Part shown: positions 57,358 through 64,000 of the stretch, in pieces
Position numbering within the stretch: position 1 is the stretch's first letter
Layout of the letters: each line of letters begins with the position of its first letter
DNA from: Bradyrhizobium sp. Tv2a-2
GTDB lineage: Bacteria > Pseudomonadota > Alphaproteobacteria > Rhizobiales > Xanthobacteraceae
Length of the DNA stretch: 64,000 bases
Reading direction: 5' to 3'
Assembly (NCBI RefSeq): GCF_000472425.1
Contig: NZ_AXAI01000011.1
Location: 186,001-250,000, forward strand
Notes under the pieces: generated by a model
The model's database searches: none
Seen by the model: only the letters and a program-made list of their open reading frames with translations
What the model was told of the DNA's origin: nothing
Program-made: the position numbers and the translations under genes

Positions 57358-57561
57358 CGCGAGCCCCGGAAGACCGGGACGCAAGGATCAGACCGGGACA
57401 TCCGAAATCAGCTGGGGGCAATCTGGGGCGGTTGGTGGCTCCCCAGGAGATCTCGGGCATTAGGAGATCTCGGCCATTCGCCGGGCTCCGGCGCCGTCTC
57501 GACTGGGGGATATCGCGAGGACTCCGGTATTGTCCTAAAGAGGTCGCCAACTGCGGCGGCC

Positions 57562-57762
57562 TTATTGCTCGCCAATAATCTTTTTCCGGGGTTTTGGCTT
57601 CGCGGGCTCAGGCGGATTGGCTGCCTCCCGGGCGTGCCGTTCGGCACGAAGCCGGAGCATGTTTGCGCGAGTAGCTTCTTGTTCGGCTCTGTATGAAGCG
57701 TAGCTCTCTGAAGCTTCCGCCTGCTTTTGAGCGAGTGACTTCTTGAACGGGCTATCTGCCAT
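57562..57762 (-). CDS. Small charged helical protein divergent from recA (66 aa)
   Basis: Begins MADSPFKKSLAQKQAEASES at 57762 and continues with a long charged helix (RAEQEATRANMLRLRAERHA) and a basic Pro/Lys tail (PEPAKPKPRKKIIGEQ). Soluble, coiled-coil-like, possibly nucleic-acid binding. Divergent from recA, with the SOS box 60 bp upstream of its start, so it may be damage-inducible. Confidence 0.75.
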   Translation of the reverse strand: MADSPFKKSLAQKQAEASESYASYRAEQEATRANMLRLRAERHAREAANPPEPAKPKPRKKIIGEQ

Positions 57763-57821
57763 GCAAGGCATATAGGCATTCGGCGGCGTATTACACCAGG
57801 CGAATTTGGATACTTTCAAAA

Positions 57822-57836
57822 GAACATATTGCGAAC
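57822..57836. promoter_or_regulatory. recA: LexA (SOS) box upstream of recA
   Basis: GAACATATTGCGAAC matches the alphaproteobacterial LexA consensus GAAC-N7-GAAC exactly. A third GAAC follows at 57840-57843. It lies 96 bp before the recA start codon and 60 bp before the divergent small gene, so LexA could control both. Confidence 0.85.
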
Positions 57837-57931
57837 AAGGAACAAATGGTGTACGTTGTTTTCAACTGCCGGCCGCCCTCGTCAATCGTTTGTCGCCCAC
57901 GCGAATCCCCTTCATAAGGAGTTAAAATAGG

Positions 57932-59020
57932 ATGTCCGTCCCAGCCCTGCGTATCGTTGAAGGTTCCTCCATGGATAAGTCCAAAGCGCTGTCCGCCGCG
58001 CTGTCCCAGATCGAGCGCCAGTTCGGCAAGGGCTCGGTGATGAAGCTTGGCAAGAACGACCGCTCGATGGATGTCGAGACGGTGTCGTCAGGCTCGCTCG
58101 GGCTCGACATAGCGCTCGGCGTCGGCGGCCTCCCGAAGGGGCGGATCGTGGAGATCTACGGACCGGAATCCTCGGGCAAGACGACGCTGGCGCTGCACAC
58201 GGTGGCGGAAGCGCAGAAGAAGGGCGGCATCTGCGCCTTCATCGACGCCGAGCATGCGCTGGATCCGGTCTACGCCCGCAAGCTCGGTGTCAATATCGAC
58301 GAGCTCCTGATCTCGCAGCCTGACACCGGCGAGCAGGCGCTGGAAATCTGCGACACCCTGGTGCGCTCCGGCGCGGTTGATGTGATGGTGGTCGATTCGG
58401 TCGCAGCGCTGGTGCCGCGCGCCGAACTCGAGGGAGAGATGGGCGATTCGCTCCCCGGTCTGCAGGCGCGACTGATGAGCCAGGCGCTGCGCAAGCTCAC
58501 CGCCTCCATCAACAAGTCCAACACCATGGTGATCTTCATCAACCAGATCCGGATGAAGATCGGCGTGATGTACGGCTCGCCCGAGACCACCACCGGCGGC
58601 AATGCGTTGAAATTCTATGCCTCCGTCCGCCTCGACATCCGCCGGATCGGCTCGATCAAGGATCGCGACGAAGTGGTCGGCAACTCCACGCGCGTCAAGG
58701 TCGTGAAGAACAAACTGGCGCCGCCCTTCAAGCAGGTCGAGTTCGACATCATGTATGGCGAGGGTGTCTCCAAGATGGGCGAGATTCTCGACCTCGGCGT
58801 AAAGGCCGGCGTTGTCGAGAAGTCCGGCGCCTGGTTCTCCTATGACAGCCAGCGCCTCGGCCAGGGCCGCGAGAATTCCAAGGCGTTCCTGAGGGCCAAT
58901 CCTGATATCACGGCCAAGATTGAGGCTGCGATCCGCCAGAACTCTGGCCTGATCGCCGATCAGATCCTCGCCAGCGATTCTGAACGCGACTCCGAAGGCG
59001 AAGAGCCCGCGGAAGAGTAA
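57932..59020 (+). CDS. recA: Recombinase RecA
   Basis: RecA is the DNA strand-exchange ATPase and SOS co-protease. The 362-residue product has Walker A GPESSGKTT and the ESVAALVPRAELEGEMGDS-like region (VDSVAALVPRAELEGEMGD). DNA-binding loop L2 is present (GVMYGSPETTTGGNALKFYA), and the acidic C-terminus is SERDSEGEEPAEE. No intein. AAGGAG precedes the start at 57932; MDKSKALS (57971) is an internal Met. SOS control is indicated by the box at 57822. Confidence 0.98.
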   Translation: MSVPALRIVEGSSMDKSKALSAALSQIERQFGKGSVMKLGKNDRSMDVETVSSGSLGLDIALGVGGLPKGRIVEIYGPESSGKTTLALHTVAEAQKKGGICAFIDAEHALDPVYARKLGVNIDELLISQPDTGEQALEICDTLVRSGAVDVMVVDSVAALVPRAELEGEMGDSLPGLQARLMSQALRKLTASINKSNTMVIFINQIRMKIGVMYGSPETTTGGNALKFYASVRLDIRRIGSIKDRDEVVGNSTRVKVVKNKLAPPFKQVEFDIMYGEGVSKMGEILDLGVKAGVVEKSGAWFSYDSQRLGQGRENSKAFLRANPDITAKIEAAIRQNSGLIADQILASDSERDSEGEEPAEE

Positions 59021-59056
59021 AGCCCGATACCTTCGCGACACCCGCCGCCTGAAGCG

Positions 59057-59148
59057 AAGGTTGCGTCATGCCCGGCCACTCCCCGTGCCGGGCATGTACG
59101 TTTTTGGGTGCTCGTCGCGTGGATGGCCGGGACAAGCCCGGCCATGAT
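59057..59148. terminator. Hairpin pair between convergent recA and gcvP
   Basis: CATGCCCGGC (59067-59076) pairs with GCCGGGCATG (59087-59096) and is followed by TACGTTTTT, fitting a recA terminator. A second dyad (GGCCGGG/CCCGGCC, 59122-59142) follows. The sequence CATGCCCGGC...GATGGCCGGGACAAGCCCGG belongs to a repeat family I know from Bradyrhizobium intergenic DNA. Confidence 0.8.
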
Positions 59149-59172
59149 GTAAGTGTAACGCGTCGTTTTCGA

Positions 59173-62046
59173 TTACTCCGCCGCCTCGGCGTAATCGCTC
59201 ACCGGCGGACACGAGCACACCAGGTTGCGGTCGCCATAGACATTGTCGACGCGCCCGACCGGTGACCAGTATTTGTCCGTGCGCGAGACGCCGGCGGGGA
59301 AGCAGCCTTCCGCGCGCGTGTAGGCGCGCTTCCAATCGTCATCGGCGATGTCGTGCACGGTGTGCGGGGCATGGCGCAGCGGTGACGCCTCGATCTTGAA
59401 GCGGCCGTTCTCCACTTGCGCGATCTCTTGCCGGATCGCGATCATGGCGTCGCAGAAGCGGTCGAGTTCGGCCTTCGATTCCGATTCGGTCGGCTCGATC
59501 ATCAAGGTGCCCGGCACCGGGAAGCTCATGGTCGGGGCGTGGAAGCCGTAATCGATCAGGCGTTTGGCGATGTCGTCGACGGAAACGCCGCTCGTTGCCT
59601 TCAGCGGCCGCGGATCGATGATGCATTCATGTGCCACGCGGCCTTTCTCGTTCCGGTAGAGCACCGGGAAATGGGCGTTCAGGCGCGCCGCGACATAGTT
59701 GGCGTTGAGGATCGCGACTTCCGTCGCCTGCGTCAGTCCATCGCCGCCCATCAACAGAATGTAGATGTAGGAGATGGTAAGGATCGACGCAGAGCCGAAT
59801 GGCGCGGCCGAGACCGGTCCGACCGGATGGGGCGTGGCGCCATCCGTCGCGGGATGACCAGGCAGGAAGGGCTTAAGATGCGCCTTCACGCCGATCGGGC
59901 CCATGCCAGGGCCGCCGCCGCCATGCGGGATACAGAAGGTCTTGTGCAGGTTGAGATGGCTGACATCGGCGCCGTAATCGCCGGGCCGCGACAGCCCGAC
60001 CTGCGCATTCATGTTCGCGCCATCAAGATACACCTGGCCGCCATGACCGTGCACGATGTCGCAGATCTCCCTGATATGTTCCTCGAACACGCCGTGGGTC
60101 GAGGGATAGGTGATCATGATCGCGGCGAGAGTCTTGCCATGCACCTCCGCCTTCTTGCGCAGATCCTCGACATCGACATCGCCGCGTGCGTCGCAGGTGA
60201 CCACGACGACGTCCATGCCGGCCATGGCGGCAGACGCCGGATTGGTGCCATGCGCGGAGGAGGGGATCAGGCAGACCTTGCGATGCGCCTCGCCGCGCGC
60301 GGCGTGATAGCTGCGGATCGCGAGCAGTCCGGCATATTCGCCTTGTGCGCCAGAGTTCGGCTGCAGCGAGATCGCGTCATAGCCGGTGATGTCGCACAGC
60401 CACTTTTCCAGCCGCGCGAACAACATATGATAGCCCTTTGCCTGACCGGCCGGGGCAAAGGGATGCAGCGTGGCAAATTCCGGCCAGGTCAGTGGCACCA
60501 TCTCGGTGGTCCCGTTCAGCTTCATGGTGCAGGAGCCCAGCGGAATCATGGCCCGGTCGAGCGCGAGGTCGCGATCGCTGAGCTTGCGCATGTAGCGCAG
60601 CATCTCGGTTTCCGAGCGATGCGCATGGAACACGGGATGGGTGAGGAAAGCCGTGGCCCGCTTTAGCGCAAGCGGCAGTGCCTCGCGGCTGCCTGCCTCG
60701 ATATCGGCGTAAGACAGGCTGCCCCCGAAGGCGCGCCACACCGCCTCGACGATCTGCGGCGTCGTACCTTCATCGAGCGCGATACGCAGCGTGGTGGCGC
60801 CGATGCCGAGATTGATCTTCTCTGCAAGCGCGCGGGCGACGATCTCGTCGCGCCGCGCGCCGACCTCGACCGTCACCGTGTCGAAGAAGGCCTCGCTCTT
60901 CAGCGCAACGCCCATTTTGCGCAAGCCCGCCGCCAGCACGGCGGCGCGGCGGTGCACATTGCGCGCGATCGCCGTAAGCCCCTCGGGGCCGTGATAGACC
61001 GCATACATCGAGGCGATCACGGCCAGCAGCACCTGCGCGGTGCAAATGTTGGAGGTCGCCTTCTCGCGGCGGATATGCTGCTCGCGGGTCTGCAGCGCCA
61101 GCCGATAGGCCGGCGCACCGCGCCAATCCACTGATAGCCCCACAATGCGGCCGGGCAGCGAGCGCTTCAACGCATCGCGCACCGCCATGTAAGCCGCATG
61201 CGGCCCGCCATAGCCCATCGGCACGCCAAAGCGCTGGGCCGACCCGACCGCGATATCGGCGCCGAGCTCGCCAGGCGAGGCGATCAGCGTCAGCGCCAGC
61301 AGATCCGCGGCCAGAATAGCGAGCGCGCCTTTTGCGCGCAGGACCGCAATCGCGGGCCGCAAATCGCGCAACGCGCCGGAACTCGCCGGATATTGCAGAA
61401 GGCCACCGAAGACATCGGCGCGGTCAAGGTCGGTCGCGGGATCGCCGACGACGAGCCGCCAGCCCAACGGCTCGGCGCGGGTGCGCAACACCGCAAGCGT
61501 CTGCGGATGCACCTCGTGGTCGACGAAGAAGGCTTTTGTCTTCACCTGCGAGGCGCGCTCGGCGAGCGCCATGGCTTCGGCGGCGGCCGTACCTTCATCC
61601 AGCAGCGACGCGTTGGCGACATCAAGCCCGGTGAGGTCGGAGATCATGGTCTGGAAGTTGAACAGCGCCTCCAGCCGGCCCTGGCTGATTTCGGGCTGAT
61701 AGGGCGTGTAGGCCGTGTACCAGGCCGGGTTCTCCAGGATGTTGCGCTGGATCACCGCCGGCAGGATGGTGCCGGAATAGCCCTGGCCGATCAGCGAGGT
61801 GAAAACCTGGTTCTGCGCGGCGAGGTCGCGCATATGCGAAAGCGCCCGGGTCTCACTGAGCGCCACACCGAGATCGAGCGGCGTCTTCTGCCGGATCGAT
61901 GACGGCAGCGTTTCGGCCATCAGCGCTGACAAGCTGCCTGCGCCGACCGTCTCCAGCATCGCTGCGATATCGCGCGGCGATGGCCCGATATGGCGGCGGG
62001 CGAAGTCGGTGGCGGCCTCGGCGGCGGGTTTGAAGGGCGCGTTCAT
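59173..62046 (-). CDS. gcvP: Glycine dehydrogenase (decarboxylating), P-protein
   Basis: The P-protein of the glycine cleavage system, a PLP enzyme that decarboxylates glycine and passes aminomethyl to GcvH. The 957-residue single-chain form is complete: FARRHIGPSPRDIAAMLETV at the start, and PLP lysine K702 in DVSHLNLHKTFCIPHGGGGP. The Gly-rich loop is intact. The start MNAPFKPAAE at 62046 has GCGAGGC upstream. It follows gcvH after 26 nt in the order gcvT-gcvH-gcvP. Confidence 0.98.
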   Translation of the reverse strand: MNAPFKPAAEAATDFARRHIGPSPRDIAAMLETVGAGSLSALMAETLPSSIRQKTPLDLGVALSETRALSHMRDLAAQNQVFTSLIGQGYSGTILPAVIQRNILENPAWYTAYTPYQPEISQGRLEALFNFQTMISDLTGLDVANASLLDEGTAAAEAMALAERASQVKTKAFFVDHEVHPQTLAVLRTRAEPLGWRLVVGDPATDLDRADVFGGLLQYPASSGALRDLRPAIAVLRAKGALAILAADLLALTLIASPGELGADIAVGSAQRFGVPMGYGGPHAAYMAVRDALKRSLPGRIVGLSVDWRGAPAYRLALQTREQHIRREKATSNICTAQVLLAVIASMYAVYHGPEGLTAIARNVHRRAAVLAAGLRKMGVALKSEAFFDTVTVEVGARRDEIVARALAEKINLGIGATTLRIALDEGTTPQIVEAVWRAFGGSLSYADIEAGSREALPLALKRATAFLTHPVFHAHRSETEMLRYMRKLSDRDLALDRAMIPLGSCTMKLNGTTEMVPLTWPEFATLHPFAPAGQAKGYHMLFARLEKWLCDITGYDAISLQPNSGAQGEYAGLLAIRSYHAARGEAHRKVCLIPSSAHGTNPASAAMAGMDVVVVTCDARGDVDVEDLRKKAEVHGKTLAAIMITYPSTHGVFEEHIREICDIVHGHGGQVYLDGANMNAQVGLSRPGDYGADVSHLNLHKTFCIPHGGGGPGMGPIGVKAHLKPFLPGHPATDGATPHPVGPVSAAPFGSASILTISYIYILLMGGDGLTQATEVAILNANYVAARLNAHFPVLYRNEKGRVAHECIIDPRPLKATSGVSVDDIAKRLIDYGFHAPTMSFPVPGTLMIEPTESESKAELDRFCDAMIAIRQEIAQVENGRFKIEASPLRHAPHTVHDIADDDWKRAYTRAEGCFPAGVSRTDKYWSPVGRVDNVYGDRNLVCSCPPVSDYAEAAE

Positions 62047-62072
62047 GTGTGCCTCGCTATGCAAATTCGGTG

Positions 62073-62438
62073 TCAGGCGGTGTGCGCCTTGTAGGCGGCT
62101 TCATCCATCAATCCGCCGAGCTCGCTCTTGTCCGCGATCTTGATCTTGAAGAACCAGGCCTTGCCGCTGGCGTCGGAATTCACCAGAGCCGGCTCGGCGG
62201 CGAGCTCCTCGTTCACCTCAAGCACTTCGCCTGAGATCGGCGCGTAAACGTCGGAGGCAGCCTTGACGGATTCGACCACGGCTGCGGCCTCGGCCTTCTT
62301 CAGCGTGCGTCCGACCTTCGGCAACTCGACGAACACGACGTCGCCGAGCTGGGACTGCGCATAGTCGGTGATCCCGATGGTTGCCACATCGCCCTCGATG
62401 CGAAGCCATTCATGGTCGGTGGTGAAGAGCGTGGTCAT
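62073..62438 (-). CDS. gcvH: Glycine cleavage H protein
   Basis: The lipoyl carrier protein of the glycine cleavage system, 121 residues, usual length. The lipoylation lysine is K59 in AAVVESVKAASDVYAPISGE. Other family features are FTTDHEWLRIEGDVATIGIT and the C-terminal AWFFKIKIADKSELGGLMDE. It lies 9 nt after gcvT ends. Confidence 0.98.
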   Translation of the reverse strand: MTTLFTTDHEWLRIEGDVATIGITDYAQSQLGDVVFVELPKVGRTLKKAEAAAVVESVKAASDVYAPISGEVLEVNEELAAEPALVNSDASGKAWFFKIKIADKSELGGLMDEAAYKAHTA

Positions 62439-62447
62439 GGCAATCCT

Positions 62448-63593
62448 TCAGCGCTTGTAGGTGTTGGGAACGAAAGGCGTGGCGGCGACGCGCAGGGGCA
62501 GGCGCTGTCCGCGCACTTCCGCAAAAAGCCGGGTGCCGTTGATTGCGAGAGCGGTCGGCACATAGCCCATCGCAACCGGCGCATTGAGGCTCGGGCCGAA
62601 GCCGCCTGACGTGACAGCGCCGATTGGCTCCGACGAGGTCTGGTCCGCAAACAGCGGCGCGCCCTCGCGCACCGGCGCGCGTCCCTCGGGCTTCAGGCCC
62701 ACCCGGCGGCGTGCCGCGCCGCTCGCAAGCTGGCTCAGAACAGTCTCCGCACCCGGATAGCCGCCGGCGCGGGCGCCACCGGAGTGCCGGCTCTTCTGCA
62801 TCGACCATTCCAGCGCGCCCTCGACCGGTGTGGTCGTGGTGTCGATGTCATGGCCATAGAGGCAAAGCCCGGCTTCCAGCCTGAGGCTGTCGCGGGCGCC
62901 AAGCCCGATCGGCAGCACGTCGGGGTCCGACAGCAGCGCGGTCGCCAGCTGTTCGGCTTGCGCCGCCGGCACCGAAATCTCGAACCCGTCCTCGCCGGTA
63001 TAGCCGGAGCGCGACACGAAACAGCCGAGGCCAGCGACCTCGTGAGGTCCCGCATCCATGAAACGCATCGCCGGTGCCTCTGCACAGAATTGCGCCAGCA
63101 CGGCTTCGGCCCTGGGGCCCTGCAGCGCTAGCAGCGCGCGGTCGGCGAGCGAATCGACCTGGCACGAGTCGGAGAGATGCGCGCGCAAATGTGCCTCATC
63201 GGCCTCCTTGCAGGCGGCGTTCACCACCGCGAAGAGGTGGTCGCCGAAATTCGCGACCATCAGATCGTCGAGGATGCAACCCGCCGCGTTGGTGAACTGC
63301 GCATAGCGCTGCCGGAAGGGGGCGAGCGCCAGCATGTCCTGCGGCACCAGCCGCTCGAGCGCCAGCGCCGCGTCCTCGACCTGGCCGGATTTGGGGCGCA
63401 GCGCCACCTGGCCCATATGGGAGACGTCGAACAGGCCGGCCTTTTGGCGGGTATGAAGGTGCTCCTTCAAAACCCCGGCCGGATACTGCACGGGCATGTC
63501 ATAGCCCGCGAACGGCACCATCTTGGCGCCAAGCGACACATGAAGGGCGTGGAGGGGAGTACGTTTGAGCGGGGTGTCGCTGGTCGCAAGCAT
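62448..63593 (-). CDS. gcvT: Aminomethyltransferase, glycine cleavage T protein
   Basis: The T-protein transfers the aminomethyl unit to tetrahydrofolate and releases ammonia. The 381-residue protein begins MLATSDTPLKRTPLHALHVS. It contains VPFAGYDMPVQYPAGVLKEH, DVSHMGQVALRPKSG and the folate-binding loop SRSGYTGEDGFEISVPAAQA. An in-frame ATG 19 codons upstream is ignored. It is the first gene of the operon, immediately behind the riboswitch. Confidence 0.97.
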   Translation of the reverse strand: MLATSDTPLKRTPLHALHVSLGAKMVPFAGYDMPVQYPAGVLKEHLHTRQKAGLFDVSHMGQVALRPKSGQVEDAALALERLVPQDMLALAPFRQRYAQFTNAAGCILDDLMVANFGDHLFAVVNAACKEADEAHLRAHLSDSCQVDSLADRALLALQGPRAEAVLAQFCAEAPAMRFMDAGPHEVAGLGCFVSRSGYTGEDGFEISVPAAQAEQLATALLSDPDVLPIGLGARDSLRLEAGLCLYGHDIDTTTTPVEGALEWSMQKSRHSGGARAGGYPGAETVLSQLASGAARRRVGLKPEGRAPVREGAPLFADQTSSEPIGAVTSGGFGPSLNAPVAMGYVPTALAINGTRLFAEVRGQRLPLRVAATPFVPNTYKR

Positions 63594-63644
63594 CAGGGGC
63601 CCTCGGCGGTTCCCGAGGGACATTCCTCGGGTGACCAGACGAAG

Positions 63645-63842
63645 CCCCATCTGTCGCTGTGCCTGAGAGTATTATCCCGTCGGCGGACGCCCACTGGCCT
63701 TGAGAAGCCGGCTGCGCCTCTTTCCAGATGCTGTCAAAGCCACACGGTCCTTTTGCCTGAGAGTTTCCGGGGCGGTTGCTCCTTCGGCGCCGGCATCAAA
63801 GCCGGTCTCTCCCGACGTGGCTGTCTTGAACAGATAGGAGGG
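63645..63842 (-). ncRNA. Tandem glycine riboswitch controlling gcvT-gcvH-gcvP
   Basis: On the minus strand two aptamers each show the conserved CTCTCAGGC core: its complement GCCTGAGAG lies at 63756-63764 (first aptamer) and 63662-63670 (second). They are followed by stem regions rich in G-C. The tandem arrangement about 95 nt apart, and the position 52 bp upstream of the gcvT ATG, are those of glycine riboswitches. These switch on glycine-cleavage genes when glycine binds. A candidate -35 (TTGACA) lies at 63863-63868, with no clear -10. Confidence 0.93.
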
Positions 63843-63845
63843 AAA

Positions 63846-64000
63846 CACGACCTATGCCAGACTGTCAACGCAAGCGCAGCGTCTATCAACTAGCTTTGCG
63901 TCCGACTTTACGCTCCCGCAGCAAGCCTATGATCCGCCTGCACAGTTTCTGGACACTGTGGCTGGCCTTGTCTAAAAGCGTTCGGCCTCAAAAATCGCTA
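63846..64000. other. Right-edge intergenic region
   Basis: The last 155 bp carry the presumed promoter of the glycine operon and no gene. The remainder of the sequence to the window edge shows no reading frame with clear structure. Confidence 0.4.

Noticed and set aside
59416..60666. Plus-strand frame opposite gcvP
   Set aside because: Mirror of a highly conserved enzyme gene.
1..64000. tRNA, rRNA, CRISPR, insertion sequences, prophage, toxin-antitoxin pair
   Set aside because: Looked for transposases, integrases, tandem spacer-repeat patterns and cloverleaf-like intergenic segments by eye; none seen. Small tRNAs could still be missed without a scanner.

Overview
The window is high-GC chromosomal DNA of an alphaproteobacterium and very probably a Bradyrhizobium. 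Protein sequence style supports this, as does a RecA beginning MSVPALRIVEG. Other supports are a CckA hybrid kinase next to a Caulobacter-like flagellar cluster, a CtrA-type box and an alphaproteobacterial GAAC-N7-GAAC SOS box, many short 'orphan' proteins, and several palindromic intergenic repeat families of the kind common in Bradyrhizobium. I see no tRNA, rRNA, CRISPR array, insertion sequence or prophage.

Layout. 0.35-11.2 kb: flagellar block I. flgF-flgG-flgA-flgH lie on the minus strand, divergent from fliL-fliM-DUF6468-motE-like and a 1271-residue secreted TPR protein on the plus strand. 11.2-19.8 kb: a non-flagellar interlude (SAM/adenylate cyclase/AAA/TPR signalling protein, OpgC-like membrane acyltransferase, AraC regulator, Rieske oxygenase). 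19.9-25.5 kb: flagellar block II, with fliO-fliP on minus and flgB-flgC-fliE-fliQ-fliR-flhB on plus, and a perfect TTAA-N7-TTAAC CtrA box in front of flgB. CckA, which sits at the top of the CtrA phosphorelay in this class, follows at 25.7 kb.

28.5-49 kb is mixed metabolism and stress: Tim44-like protein, GST, GFA-family protein, class I fumarase, DUF429, MaoC hydratase. Next comes a small regulon in which a TetR regulator, a carotenoid oxygenase and two membrane proteins share four copies of one 19-bp dyad. It is followed by a SET-domain lysine methyltransferase with a histone-like tail. An NsrR-like Rrf2 regulator is divergent from a truncated haemoglobin over a perfect 29-bp palindrome. 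Then come an XRE regulator, a berberine-bridge-type flavoprotein with an AraC regulator, a DsbA-family protein, a CelD-type acetyltransferase and a two-gene YeeE/YedE sulfur transporter.

48.6-57.8 kb holds a PQQ dehydrogenase with a C-terminal membrane anchor, a PilZ protein, a thioesterase, two related small exported 'DPWG' proteins, and then a run of very small genes (29-77 codons, several zinc-ribbon-like). 57.8-64 kb: recA behind an SOS box, convergent with the glycine-cleavage operon gcvT-gcvH-gcvP, which is headed by a tandem glycine riboswitch.

The functional theme is cell-cycle-controlled motility (flagellar rod, rings, export gate, switch and CckA), followed by ordinary accessory genes. 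The least explained items are the four-dyad TetR regulon, the giant TPR protein in the flagellar operon and the microprotein-rich stretch before recA.
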